The notes under the pieces: generated by a model
What the model saw: only the letters and a program-made list of their open reading frames with translations
Told to the model about the DNA's origin: nothing
Databases searched by the model: none
Translations under genes and position numbers: made by a program
Assembly: GCA_030710605.1 (NCBI GenBank)
Contig: CP092882.1
Coordinates: forward strand, 23,074,446-23,138,445
Length of the DNA: 64,000 nt
Direction of reading: 5' to 3'
Origin: Cordylochernes scorpioides
Lineage: Eukaryota; Arthropoda; Arachnida; Pseudoscorpiones; Chernetidae
Shown: positions 40,060 to 51,418 of the stretch, piece by piece
How positions within the stretch are numbered: position 1 is the stretch's first letter
How the letters are laid out: the number at the start of each line of letters is the position of its first letter

Positions 40060-40190
40060 GAATATTCTATAGTAGATTAAACTGGCGAAGCCGTTGAGGG
40101 TTTACCACTGACAGATGAAGCCTTCATATTTTCTCATTGCATTAAGGGCAGTAGAGATAATTGTTTATTTTTAAGAGATTCAAAAACGCG
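40060..40190. repeat. MITE-A fragment
   Basis: Contains the core AAACTGGCGAAGCCGTTGAG and CCACTGACAGATGAAGCC, then the AGGGCAGTAGAGATAATTG arm. Confidence 0.5.
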
Positions 40191-41280
40191 TATAAATAGT
40201 TTATAAATTTGACTACCGATATGCCAGGCTTATATAATGTAATAAAAAGAAAGTTTATTAGGTTTTTAAAAGTGAAAAATGGTTATTAAAATACAGATAT
40301 TTTCAGATTAAATATTGCGTATTGAAATATGTCTTAATTTGAAAACAGACGCTCCCTTTTTCAATAAAAAAAAAATAGAGTGAAAGTAGTAATCAATTCT
40401 AAAATTACCTTAAAATCGTGTTCAACTAGAGCACCGCTCCATTTTTAAATAAAAACATACAACCAATAACTCTCTTTACGTTTGACGTTACGAAAACGTA
40501 GCTGCCTCTGTGTACTGATTATTATAATATTCATGACATAGAGGTTAAATTCTGTTCAAATTTCCAAAACTGATGGTGAGTCTTATTTGTTTAACTGAAT
40601 CGTCGTGTTAGGGAAGATTCCAAATAAATGTATTTCTATAATTCACTTTTATCTCAGACTTAAATGAAATAAAAACATCATTTTAAAGTTGGATCACATA
40701 TTGGAAGAAAGTGAGTTAGTAATTCGAGAGAGTGTGTGGCTTAATTTCCAAAGAGTTGTTAGATCGCTTAAGGCTGGAATACTTTTCCACAACTCCAAAT
40801 ATTTCTTCTTTGAAGTCTTGATAGATAGGTCAGGAATTCCTTAGGAATGTGTCACCATGTGTGAAGATTTGTCCCCGAAATATTAAGATATATTCTATTC
40901 AAAATTATATCTTGAATTAATACAATAAATAATGTTTAGGGCTGAGTTTCTTGCATATTTTTATTTTCTCAAGCTTTCAGAATTTTATCATCTCTTCAAC
41001 AAGATCTTAAATACCCACGCTAGTGCCTTAGTTAAGAAATTGTCGATAACTTGTATAAGCTCGTAGAAACGCGATTCTCGCTTTCAAGCTTAGGTTTCGA
41101 ATAAAAACGATTCTCGTTGTTAAAAAAAATATTTTACAATTTTAATTAAATGTATATCAAGTTTTATTTACAAATAATTAACTACTTGATAAAAATATAC
41201 CCAAGGGTAAATCCATAAAATATAAATCACTATAAGCACACATTTCATTTATCTTTCTATATATAAAAGTCAATGTATGT
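40191..41280. other. A+T-rich intergenic DNA, nothing recognised
   Basis: No coding frame or repeat partner noticed. Confidence 0.5.
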
Positions 41281-41394
41281 ATATATATGCCTTCTGTAAA
41301 GCACATGTGCTCCTGGTCAGGATATGCCTACTTTGTTTTTAATATCAACACCTGACCCCCTTTTTTTCTATTGTTTTTTCATATATATATATAT

Positions 41395-42260
41395 ATATAT
41401 GATGCACTAGCGCGCCATCTGTTATCAAATTACAAAACTATTTTAGAGGCGTAATATTCTTTTTAAAATAAAACAATTTCTACTGTCCTTAATGCAATGG
41501 AAAAATTAAAGGGAGGGCCTGGCTCATCAGTGGTGAACCCCCCCAGGGGTTTCGCCAGTTTAATCTACCATACCGCTGTTATATTGCATTTTTGGTATCA
41601 ATTATTCCGCCTTCTACAAGCTTTCAGGTAAGCTTTTTAAGGCACATAAGAAGACACAGGACAACATCTAGACGACACGTGCAAACAGCCCGCCGAATCT
41701 GGTACAGCGCGCCGCCTGCGAAGGAACCAAGGACGCACCAAGCACACCTAGAGCCCGAAGCCCCAAGGCGGCAAAAATAGTGACCACGAGGGTCGAAACT
41801 TCATCTAGGAGTATATTGCATTTTTGGAGAACAATTATTCCGCCTTCTACAAGCTTTCAGGTAAGCTTTTTAAGGCACATAAATACACCGGACGACATCT
41901 AGACGACACACGCAAGCAGCCCGCCGAATCTGGTACAGCGCGCCGCCTGCGAAGGAACCAAGGACGCGCCAAGCACACCTAGAGCCCGAAGCCCCAAGGC
42001 GGCAAAAATAGTGACCACGAGGGTCGAAACTTCATCTAGGAGTATATTGCATTTTTGGTAACAATTTATTCCGCCTTCTACATATTGCATTTTTGGAACT
42101 TCCTTTTATAGTTGACTGTTGTAAGACTCTTGGAATGGGTATTTTAGAATAACTATGGACATAAGCTTTTAGGACAGCAGAATTAAATATAATTATAAAT
42201 ATATAATATGCTTCGAGCAATTGCTCTTCCGCAAATATCAAATTGTGTCTTTTATTTGAA
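41395..42260. repeat. MITE-A copy interrupted by a 231-bp tandem duplication
   Basis: MITE-A sequence at 41395-41590 and 42083-42245 is split by two tandem copies of a G+C-rich unit (41582-41813 and 41814-42044, period 231-232) and a third partial copy of 38 bp (42045-42082). Each unit starts TATTGCATTTTTGG and contains CGCGCCGCCTGCGAAGGAAC and GTGACCACGAGGGTCGAAAC. Units are near-identical, so the duplication is recent. No convincing ORF. Confidence 0.7.
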
Positions 42261-42264
42261 CAAT

Positions 42265-42515
42265 TATGTTACGATGCACTAGCGCGCCATCTGTTATCAA
42301 ATTACAAAACTATTTTAGAGGCGTAATATTATTTTTAAAATAAAACAATTTCTACTGTCCTTACTGCAATGGCGAAACCGCTGGGGGGGTTCACCACTGA
42401 TGAGCCAGGCCCTCCCTTTAATTTTTCCATTGCAGTAAGGACAGTAGAAATTGTTTTATTTTAAAAAGAATATTACGCCTCTAAAATAGTTTTGTAATTT
42501 AATATATATATATAT
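42265..42515. mobile_element. Compact palindromic MITE-A
   Basis: Arms of about 90 bases (TTACAAAACTATTTTAGAGG...TACTGTCCTTACTGCAATGG and the mirror image) flank a 55-base centre with CGAAACCGCTGGG, CCACTGATGAGCC and GGCCCTCCC. It would fold almost completely on itself. Confidence 0.7.
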
Positions 42516-42899
42516 ATGTTTGTCAGCTATGCACATCCTTAATACGGGATTAATCTGGCTGAATTTTTTTTCAGTATTTAGGATTGAATCTGGAAAAAAA
42601 ATAGAGAGAGACATTAAAACACTTTTATTGACATCTTGTTAATTATGTATTTTTAAGAAAAAATAATGAAAACTAATGAGAATTTTTACAAAGATTTGTG
42701 AGTGAGAAAGGCTCCACCAACTTGATAGGGTCTTCCTATGAATATGAATGTGAATATATAAAAAATAATACTATATATATTTTTTTTTAATATTAATATT
42801 CATATTTAAATAATTTAGTGAGATTTCGAATATATTTTTTAACTTTTTTATTTAAGTTTCATGACTAAATTAAATAAATAATTTATAAATAAAAATACA

Positions 42900-43210
42900 T
42901 TTTGAAAAGGCATTATTTAAATGCACTAAAAAGGAAAATTAAAATATTTTATCATCTTCCATTGAGCAATTAGATTTATATGGATAAAAATAAAAGCGGC
43001 GGGGACGATCTAAAGAGAAGAGGTACAAATTTAGTAAAAAAACATAAAAATCGCTAATTAGTTGCTGTATGTTAAATTAAATTAAGTTTGAAATTCATGA
43101 TGATTGTCCCCCGCCGCTTTTATTTTCACTCATATAAATCTAATTTCTCAATGGAAGTTATTAAATATTTAAGTTTCCTTTGTAGTACATTTAAATAAAA
43201 TCATTTTAAA
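42900..43210. mobile_element. Palindromic MITE, different family
   Basis: Inverted arms: CCATTGAGCAATTAGATTTA then AAAGCGGCGGGGA on the left (42959-43005); TCCCCCGCCGCTTT then TAAATCTAATTTCTCAATGG on the right (43106-43153). Weaker outer pairing extends to about 42900 and 43210. Non-coding. Confidence 0.65.
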
Positions 43211-43429
43211 TGTATTTTTTATTTATCATTTATATAATAATGGGTTTTTATCATCAATATTGTTTATACGATGCATTAGCGTGCCATTTGTTATAAGAAA
43301 TTTAAAAATAATTTTAAAAATTCAAAAAGAATCATACGCGTCAAAAATAGTTCATATTTCTTATAATTGTTTATAATGAAACTCGAATATTATGTCAGAC
43401 AATTTTTTCAAAACCTACATAGTATTTAG

Positions 43430-43515
43430 ACGATAAAAAACATGGTGAAGGAAGACGAGTATCTTTTATTGGTGCATTAGAGCAAGCTTTCGGGCAAAAG
43501 CCCTTCGACAGGCAA
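43430..43515 (-). repeat. Penelope-like relic arm
   Basis: On the minus strand: GCCTGTCGAAGGGC, loop TTTT, GCCCGAAAGCTTGC, AATAAAAG. Homologous to the arms at 17691-17776 and 18212-18297. Core reads CTGTCGA. Confidence 0.6.
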
Positions 43516-43699
43516 GATATAACGACACTATGAACGATATCGATGGCTGTAGTGAATACATACGCATATTAATTTACATAAATATAGAAAAAAGCATGCA
43601 AATGAACAATTTAACTATTTGTAAAAAAAAAATGAAAAGTAAAACTGTTAAATATCAACATTTTATGTCTTTTTCATTAAATATTTTTTCATCCAAGAA

Positions 43700-44485
43700 A
43701 TCCACACCAGACCAGTTCATGAATATTTATGCAAAGGGTTTTCATGCCACCCAGGAGGTACCTGCTCGACGCGTTAACCTTTGTTTATAGTGGCGCTTCG
43801 CCTCCCGTAGAAGCCCTATTCCACTCTTCTGACAGAACAAGGTCATCCAAGTCGCTCGGGTATATCCATCTTTGGGATGACCCGGCCGAGCCAGATGGCA
43901 CAAGCTATGCCAGGACTGGTCTGTCGATGAGATGGATTCCGTCTCAAAGAGTCAGGGGAGAGGGAAAGCTAAAAAAAGCCTGGACAGAATCCACAGCAGA
44001 CCCGCCAACCCCCATTTCCCAACCGACTGATCCATTGTTGGACTGTTGGAAACGCTATTCTTATAGAGAGACCCAATAATTTTGAAATATTAATTTATTA
44101 AAATTTATTTATATTACCAAATATTATATATAATAAAATAGTTTTGATATATCGTGCAAAATGAATATTGAATCTTGTGATCTCGATTGGAAACTTACTT
44201 CATAATGTATAAAAATTAATATATGAATTTAAAAAAAAAAAGCTAGTAAATAAGCATCTAAATATTTTCAAAAATATGACCTTATCTATGGGACTACTAC
44301 CTATATGCACGCTACGCTGTAATATTAAAATGAATGGTGTATGTGTCAAGGCGTATAGTGATGCTCTCTGATCTCTTATTTCCTCTCTTCATATTCAAAA
44401 CCGGTTGAAAGCGGAATAAACCGGTTGGAAACTAGTTTAAATACACTATTAGAGCCAGCATATACCTGTTTGAATCGATCTTAAA
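43700..44485. other. Unassigned G+C-richer patch, then A+T-rich DNA
   Basis: 43740-44050 is open for 116 codons on the plus strand but shows no domain. It may be the end of a retroelement, as its composition differs from the flanks. 44080-44485 shows nothing. Confidence 0.3.
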
Positions 44486-44489
44486 TCAT

Positions 44490-44680
44490 ACTGCCACGTG
44501 GAAAATTAGGGAAGACAAAAACTTCAGGAGGAAACAACAATTTATTTCAGGGAAGGACAAACTATGAATTGTAAACAAAAGATAAGCCACGAGGGAAATT
44601 TACAGAGTCGCCAGATATAAACATAAAAATGACCACTCTGTTAATAAAAATAATAATAAAATTAATAAATACTATGTTAC
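44490..44680. repeat. Diverged solo LTR related to the TRIM at 14470
   Basis: Shares CACGTGGAAAATTAGGGAAG, CAATTTATTT and GATAAGCCACGAGGGAA with the LTRs at 14470-14659 and 14979-15164. The 3' part is drifted. Confidence 0.5.
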
Positions 44681-45531
44681 ATAAATAAAATTAATTAATA
44701 CTATGATACAATATGATAAATGAATCACATAAAATACAATGTTAATAATAAAAGGAACACATTTCAAATTGAATTTTTCGAATAGATCAAGGATATTACA
44801 TTTGCTATATAAATAAATAATTACATTTACAATTTAAATAAGACTAAAATAGATTATCGTAAAATTCCTAATTATATAAATTTAACAAAATAAAATTCAC
44901 TCAATGATAGATGGATTAGAATAAATTGGATACATTGGCTCATTATTTATTCATGAGCATAGCTAACATGTCCTGTAGAATTCCATTATACACACACATA
45001 AATATGTTATAATACATATACTCTTCCAGGAATAATAAAGCCAACCTACAGACAACCCAGAGAGAGACGGTCCAGTCACTTGAGGCACCAGCGACATTCC
45101 AAGGGGCGACCTCTAGGGTTCGTCAGTTAACACCTTGGGACTTTTAAGACAGTTTAGAGATTGTGTGCGACACGAACGGCCGCCCGGCTGTGCCGCGCCC
45201 GTCTCTCCCTCTCTCTCTCCCTCCTGGTTGTCTAGGTCTCTCTTTAAAATTGTGGTGAGATTATTTTTCTTCCCACTTTATAATATCATATATATATATA
45301 TATATATTAAAAAACAAAGAAGGCATATCCTGAGCAGGAGCACATGTGCTCTTTAAATGGCAGAGCTCCATCTAGAAAATACATTTGCTCCTGGTCAAGA
45401 TATGCCTTCTTTATTTTTTAATATCAATACCTGACCTTTTTATTTTTTTTTATTATTTTTTATATATATTGCACACGTTATCTCTCTAATTAGAAGAAAG
45501 TATACAGTTCGAACTTCTTTATACAGATGTA
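44681..45531. repeat. A+T-rich DNA, unassigned G+C patch and a foldback repeat
   Basis: 44681-45090 shows nothing. 45095-45260 is G+C-rich without a domain. 45325-45475 is two facing copies of the 115-245 repeat (GGCATATCCTGAGCAGGAGC against GCTCCTGGTCAAGATATGCC). Confidence 0.4.
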
Positions 45532-45670
45532 TACACTCATGGGCAAAACTTGAGGAAGTGGAAAGTTTTGATTTCGCTGATCATCTAATTTTTTTTTAAA
45601 GGAGACAGATGTAATCTTGTTCATGCTTGGTTATATGATGTGTCTTCACTGAAGGTCACTATGTATTAAA
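45532..45670. repeat. MITE M1, left part split by LINE
   Basis: Begins ACTCATGGGCAAAACTTGAG like other M1 copies and stops at ATGTATTAAA. The other part resumes at 49299 (ATGTATCAAA) and ends at 49388. Together they make a full M1 element. Confidence 0.75.
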
Positions 45671-46011
45671 AAAATGCTAATTGGAATCTTTACCAGCAAA
45701 ACACCAATGAAGACTTTAGAAAAGCACCCACTAGAATAAAGATCTGGAACAGAATTGGATGCCTTTCAAAAACACCATTATTAAAGCGGCCAAAGTTTCA
45801 ATACCAAGAGGTAATATTAAGAAATGAATTCCAAATTATACACACCAGGCAAAAGATATTCAAACACTTATAACTAAAAGAAATGAACTACAAAAAAAGT
45901 GCACCCAAAACCAAACAAATTGTAGAACTGAACTGAACATTGTGAATGCAAAAATAAAAAGATTATGCGAAAATATGAAAAGGGAAAAATGGAAACAAAC
46001 TTTGTGAAAAC

Positions 46012-47720
46012 TTGAACCCAAGAAACCCAAATACAAAACTTTTGCATTTGGCAAAACAAATTGACAGAGCCCAGCCACAAACTGAAAACACAAATATGAT
46101 TAAGAATAAAGATGGTACCCCAGCAACTGATGACAAAAATGCTGCTAATCTTTTAGGTAATTCATATCAAATAAGTAGTAAAATCAAATTTGAAATAAAA
46201 GATAAGAAAGTTGAAAAAAGGCCCGAAAGATTATCCATAACTGTAAAAACGTCACTAGCACTCATAATATTTTCCATGAAAAAATCAATATGAAAGAGCT
46301 AGATTATGCATTAGAAAACACTGACCTAAACAAGACTCCTGGGCCAGATGGAATCCATGGCCAAATGATATCAAACTTGGGCAAAAATGGCAAAGAAAGA
46401 CTTCTTGATATTTTCAATAACTCCTGGAAAACTGGAAAATTGCCTCAAGACTGGAAAACTGCAACAATAATCCTATTAAAAAACTTGACAAATCTGCTGA
46501 TGACCCAAAAAAACTACCGACCTATCTCCCTCACAAGTATTTGCTGCAAATTAATGAAAAAAAAATCATACTCAGACGACTCACCTATCACCTCGACACA
46601 AGAAATCTCTTACCAGAAGAACAATATGGATTTAGGAAAGGACATGGGACAATAGCCCAACTTTTATTTTCCACACAAAAGGTAAAAGATGCACAAAACA
46701 GAAAACCAACTAACCACACAATAGCTGCTTTTTTAGACCTTACACAAGCTTTTGATAAGGTATGGAAAACCAAGTTATTTACAAAATTATACAAACATTT
46801 CAAAATTGATGGAAAAGCTATCACTTGGATAAATTATTTCCTTAAAAATAGATACATCAGGGTCAAATATAATGGCACTCTATCTAAAACCTTCAAATTG
46901 TACCAAGGATTATCACAAGGATCAGTCCTTAGCCCAACTCTCTTCACCCTATTTATTGCAGGCATAGAATAAAAATTTCACATAATACCAATATTGGACT
47001 TTTCGCTGATGACATTATTCTATGGAGCAGCAACACTAACTGGAAAAAGGCTGAAAGGGATTTGAACAAGACTCTTCTCCACCTAGAAAATTTGCTAATA
47101 AACATAAATTAGAATTTAACCCCCAAAAATCTGAAACCTGTCTTTTTACTACCGATAAGAAACTATACAAAATAAAGCCAAATATTATTCTGAAAGAACA
47201 ACAATTGCAATATAATAAACATCCTAAATATCTCGGCTACACCCTGGATCCAGAAATTAACTCCAGTAAACATATTGAAGAAGTTATTAGAAAAGGAAGA
47301 GACCGACTAAAAATCCTGAAATATATTTCAGGAAGAGAGTGAGGAGCCGATGCAACCACACTAAAATTAACTTGCACATCTCTAATTAGACCTATCCTAG
47401 AATATGGATATCAAATCTATGGTACAGCATCTGAAACAAATCTAAAATCACTGGAAAGGATGCAACTAAGTGCAGCTAGAATTATTACAGATCTTCGAAA
47501 TACCTGCCCTAATGATATTGTACTTTACGAGGCAGACATAATGCCCTTAAAGGATAGAAGAGGCTACAATCTGCCAAAATATATCAACAAAATCAAAAGT
47601 TATGGGAACAAACACAGAACTTCTAATTACATACTTAATTGGGAATCCAATATAAGACTCAAAAAAGAAGGCCTTCTCCACCTGGCCAAAAGAAATGGAT
47701 TTTTAAAATATAAAGTGTAA
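46012..47720 (+). pseudogene. LINE reverse transcriptase, frameshifted
   Basis: Blocks in consecutive frames: NKTPGPDGIHGQM (46330 region), NYRPISLTSICCKLM, QYGFRKGHGT, FLDLTQAFDKVW (first catalytic Asp), LSQGSVLSPTLF, a stop at 46971, then FADDIILWSS (catalytic pair, about 47000) and a thumb region to 47720. Gene order and motifs match a LINE reverse transcriptase. At least four frame changes or stops are visible. Confidence 0.85.
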
Positions 47721-47867
47721 AAAAAAATATTTAGCAGAAAAAAAATTATCCATGCAAACCACTACAAAATGTTATTTTTAATGCCACTTTAAATGAACCC
47801 ACCAACAAACGATACCAAAATTCAGAATACTTAAAACAATTATCATTAGAAATAATTAACATTCCTA

Positions 47868-49268
47868 AAAATGTAATAACCATCTATACCGATGGTGGCA
47901 GAGACGAGCTAGGACACACTGGCAGTGGCTGTCTCATCAAAACCACAAATGGCATTGAGAAAATGAACAGAAGAAACCCAGATTTTTGCTCAGTCTTCAG
48001 ATCAGAACTTATAGCCATCTATGAAGCCTTAAAATCCATCAGAAATACTAATTATCAAAATATCTGGATTCTTACTGATAGTAGAAGTGCCATAAAACAC
48101 TTGAGTCACACAGGGGAACTTAGAGACAAAGTAAGCAGGAACATATTTGGTTATCTCCAAAACTCTCAAAAACCTAAAAATTCACCTTCAATGGATACCC
48201 TCACACGTTGACCTTGAAGGCAATAAAGCTGATGTGCTAGCGAAAAAAGGCACAAAAGAACCCTTGCCACAGAAAAATAAACTTACTTTTAAAGAAATAG
48301 GAACAATAGACAAAACAAAAATAAACAAGAACTGGAGGATCCCACCTAAGCACAGTTGGTACATTCTAGGAGCAATAGTTCCCCAGACCTTGAAGGTCCA
48401 TAAACCGAATACCTTTGCTGCCACCAGGTCACACAGCCAAAAAGAATGATGCATTCTCCATGCACCGAGCGGCCATTGGTAGGCCCCTCGCGCCCGCCAT
48501 TAAGGTCTGGCTCCATGGGGTTGACCATTCACCCACAGGCGTCTCCGAGAGTTCATTGGCAAGGTTGCTGACCGAGCCCTCTCTTTCGGACTTAGTTAAA
48601 CCCGTCCTACGCTCCAATAGGACTCCCCCCCTTTGGCCCTCGAACCCTTATCCAGTACTCCCTGAATCTGCCGTCGAATCAAGGACCTCTGAGGTACTGA
48701 GGTTTACGCAGGGAGCCACGTGAAGGCGGGGGGGTGGTACTACTGTGTGCACCCCTTGGTTTTTCATGGTGCGCACGGCAAGGACGCTCCCAATGGCGCA
48801 CACACAGAGCGAAGACCCAAGAGTTTCAAGACTCGTGCGTCTCACGCCAGCTAACCAAGAGCCGAAGCTAGCTTACAGCTTCACCAACTCCGGCCAGTGG
48901 CACTCCGACGCAAGGCAAACACGCAGAGACGCCTCTTCACTCCACTCCCCTCTAGAGTGAGTTCGAGGGTGGGAAAACTTCTTCCCCACGCACAGTTGGT
49001 ACAGTGGAGTGAACCCAGGAGGAGCTCTGATCCTCAGAAATAGACAGCATCAAACAGCACTAACAAGATTTAGAACAGGCCATCTCAAGCTATTAAAGAT
49101 AGAAAATAATAAAAAAAAAATTATCCCACTTGCCCAAAATGTAGTTTGGTACCTGCAGCTCCAGAACACATTTTGGCTTGCATTAGATGCACTAAACAGG
49201 ACCTTTGGAAGAGGCCGCTGCTCATCATAAAACAGCTCGAGGAGCATGAACTCATGGAATTCGTGTAA
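47868..49268 (+). pseudogene. LINE RNase H and C-terminal region, interrupted
   Basis: RNase H motifs ITIYTDGGRD (about 47877), RSELIAIYEALKSI, ILTDSRSAIKHL and LQWIPSHVDLEGNKADVLAKKG follow in two frames. The frame is cut by the 48364-48989 insertion and resumes with HQTALTRFRTGHLK and a remnant of the PEHILACIRCTKQDLW-type C-terminus, to about 49260. Confidence 0.8.
48364..48989. mobile_element. 626-bp G+C-rich insertion with 14-bp TSD, unclassified
   Basis: GCACAGTTGGTACA occurs at 48350-48363 and 48990-49003, so the 626 bp between is an insertion. It is far richer in G+C than the LINE around it. A minus-strand frame (48648-48845) contains MKNQGVHTVVPPPRL, but no known domain is visible. 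No poly-A or terminal repeats are visible at either end. It could be a 5' piece of another LINE or an unfamiliar non-autonomous retroposon. Confidence 0.7.
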
Positions 49269-49298
49269 TCTTTACACAAGGGGATAAGAAACAACAAC

Positions 49299-49388
49299 AT
49301 GTATCAAATATCTTTCGGAGTTTTTGTTCGAATCACGGTATACATGCTAAAGGTACAACTTCCTTAAGTTTTTTTTTCCATGAGTGTA
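49299..49388. repeat. MITE M1, right part
   Basis: Continuation of the element that begins at 45532, ending TTCCTTAAGTTTTTTTTTCC and ATGAGTGTA. Confidence 0.7.
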
Positions 49389-49435
49389 TATATTTCCCAA
49401 TCAATCCATTTACATATGCTTTAAGGTTATAAATA

Positions 49436-50130
49436 TGTGATAATCTGTATATAGGAATATGTAACCCCACCACAATCTATGTATAATGCATCATCAAAAG
49501 GTTTAATAAAAGTTAGGCCTCGCGAGGTGGGAAAGAACAATTTACAGTATTGCATCATCCAGGAAGTAAAGGTCACTACCCTGGACCCATAAAACTTAAG
49601 TTCAAAGGCCTTCTTCTTCCTGGAGGATTGCAATTATGGCGACAATGGGGGTACTGAGCCAATCACATTTAAGCATGACAAATCAACAACCAATTACATT
49701 TAAGCATGACAAATTGATAGTGAATCATCAGAGAGCACGTGGAAGGATCTCCACTAATGAGAAGTCGAGAGAGTTGATGACGATGATCTCGGACAAGAAG
49801 TAAAAAAGAAGGTAGGTGACCGTGCTACGAGCTAGGTGTGCTCAACATAGGCTCCAACCAAGGTAGTGTACGCTCCATCATGTGAAAGGCCAAATACCTC
49901 CAATCTCACTCTTTTCCCTCGAAAGGTGTATTTTCTACCCCATCCAGGTGTGTTCGTTCTTCCCCTGTGGAAAACCACCATTCGACCAAGACTGCGCCAC
50001 CAATCAAATCATATCCACCCATCCACACAATTCGACAGGATTCGACATAGAGTCCACAGCAATCTCACAGTGAGTCGACACCACCCCGCATTCACAGTAA
50101 GTCAACACCCCGATTCGACAGGATTCGACA
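49436..50130 (-). repeat. Dispersed 0.7-kb LTR-like repeat, copy 2
   Basis: The inverse-orientation partner of 16747-17445 (shared blocks GCATCATCCAGGAAGTAAAGG, CTCCATCATGTGAAAGGC, CATCCAGGTGTG). Length 695 bp. No clear target duplication. Confidence 0.6.
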
Positions 50131-50400
50131 TATATATTTGCCTTCCTATTATATATTTTCCCTTTATTATTACTTTCTCTTAATCAGCTAATCAACGTGA
50201 AATGTTTGCTAAACTCGGAGGTTGCTTTGAACAGCGAAATTCTACCTTAAATATAAGATTGTGAGTTAGATTCTAGGAAGTCCTTGTTTTGTCATTCTAT
50301 TTATATTTTTGAAAACAATTTTATATTTCCGAGTTTTATTATAGGGATGTGGTGCTTAATGTTCTCATTTCATAATGGGGAATTTTTGCGGCGTGAGAAT

Positions 50401-50605
50401 ACACTCATTGACAAAAGAAACTGAAAGGTATTTGAAATCACCACTCGTGCTTTATTTTTTTAAAGGAAACAGAGTCAATTTGATCACACTTGGTTATCTC
50501 GTATGTCTTCAACAAAGGTTATAGTGTATCAAATAACTGTCAGATTTTTTGTCTGAATCCCAATATACATGTTAAATGGTATAGCTTCCTTAAGTTTTAA
50601 GATAA
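50401..50605. mobile_element. MITE M1 copy
   Basis: ACTCATTGACAAAAGAAACTG at left and CTTCCTTAAGTTTTAAG at right with the usual internal TTGGTTATCTCGT block. Confidence 0.6.
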
Positions 50606-50639
50606 TGATAATCTTAAAACGAAAATTGCAATTATACCG

Positions 50640-50890
50640 CGAATGTTTCTTTTAAACAAAAATCGAAATTTATTTTAAAGAGAAATAACGACCATTTCTA
50701 ACTTTAAGGATGAAGCATGAAAGGGTGAAAATATGAAGAGTAATGGCGAACGGAAAAATAAAAGTGTCCAGGGGCGGGAATCGAACCCACGACCTTCCGC
50801 TTACCGGGATAATCTCTCTATTCGCCATAGAAGGAATACAAGTCGGGGAGAAGAGATTTTTTTATAAGCTTCTTATATAAAAGAAGCTTT
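50640..50890 (-). repeat. Dispersed repeat with tRNA-like segment
   Basis: The left part (TGTTTCTTTTAAACAAAAAT to GAGTAATGGCGAACGG) matches 59020-59155. At 50757-50822 the minus strand reads like a tRNA 3' half: GTCGTGGGTTCGATTCCCGC with a clear B box (GGTTCGATTCC) and CCCTGGAC. The 5' acceptor does not pair, so this is a tRNA-derived SINE or pseudo-tRNA, not a functional gene. Confidence 0.5.
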
Positions 50891-51224
50891 TCTCCCCCAT
50901 GTGTTTTTTCTTACTTAAGTTTTTCCATGACTGCATGTGATTTTATTTATCTCGACACATTTTAGGTTTCGTTATTCTTAAAATGTCCTTTTTCCGCAAT
51001 ATGCGACATGTTAATGCACTTTACATGTAGTTTTAATCTTTCGTTAAAGAGACAGTACTCTACTAACATAGGAACTAGGTAATCTCTGACTTAGTTCGTG
51101 GTGTAAACAGTCTCTATTTGTGTTCATGGATATTTTTGGAAGAATTTTTCAGCTAACTTGACATTCCTCTATTAAAACCTTTGGTCAACGATTCCTCTGT
51201 TATTTATAAATCATTATGAGAATT

Positions 51225-51410
51225 CTAAACTATTATAGACGCGTATGATTCTTTTAAAAAATTAAACAATTTTCTACTGACCTTACTGCAATAAAAAATT
51301 AATGGGAGAGCAGTAAGGTCAGTAGAAAATTGTTTAATTTGTAAAAAGATTCATACGCGTCTATAATAGTGTCAAATTCTCATAACAGATGACACGCTAA
51401 TATATCATAT
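51225..51410. mobile_element. Palindromic MITE-A lacking its centre
   Basis: Arms TCTAAACTATTATAGACGCG...TACTGACCTTACTGC and the mirror image are nearly joined, with only about 20 bases (ATAAAAAATTAATGGGAG) between them. Confidence 0.65.
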
Positions 51411-51418
51411 AAATCATT

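Larger units (their letters stand above)
45671..49298 (+). mobile_element. Degraded LINE with RNase H, inserted in MITE M1
   Basis: About 3.6 kb flanked by ATGTATTAAA (45661-45670) and ATGTATCAAA (49299-49308), one mismatch. The order is remnants of the region before the reverse transcriptase, the reverse transcriptase, RNase H, a C-terminal Cys/His region, and an AACAACAAC tail. It belongs to the RNase H-bearing non-LTR elements (I/Jockey-like). Numerous frameshifts and stops make it inactive. It carries a separate insertion at 48364-48989. Confidence 0.8.

Noticed and set aside
40360..41270. Possible coding exon in the A+T-rich stretch
   Set aside because: No open frame beyond chance and no splice-site pair that joins anything recognisable.
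42020..42040. GACC-hairpin-GGTC-GAAAC in the 231-bp tandem unit as a hammerhead
   Set aside because: The stem II and GAAAC order is right, but there is no CTGANGA upstream and no stem I.
42370..42425. CTGATGAG and CGAAAC in MITE-A as a type-II hammerhead ribozyme
   Set aside because: Stem II (CTGGC/GCCAG) can form, but after the cleavage triplet only about five unpaired bases precede CTGATGA, so stem I cannot exist. Kept as a structured-centre observation only.
43729..44079. 116-codon frame as a host gene
   Set aside because: No domain, no promoter or poly-A context, and composition like a repeat fragment.
50757..50822. Functional tRNA gene on the minus strand
   Set aside because: The T arm and B box are good, but the 5' side does not pair with CCCTGGAC to form an acceptor stem, and it sits inside a dispersed repeat.
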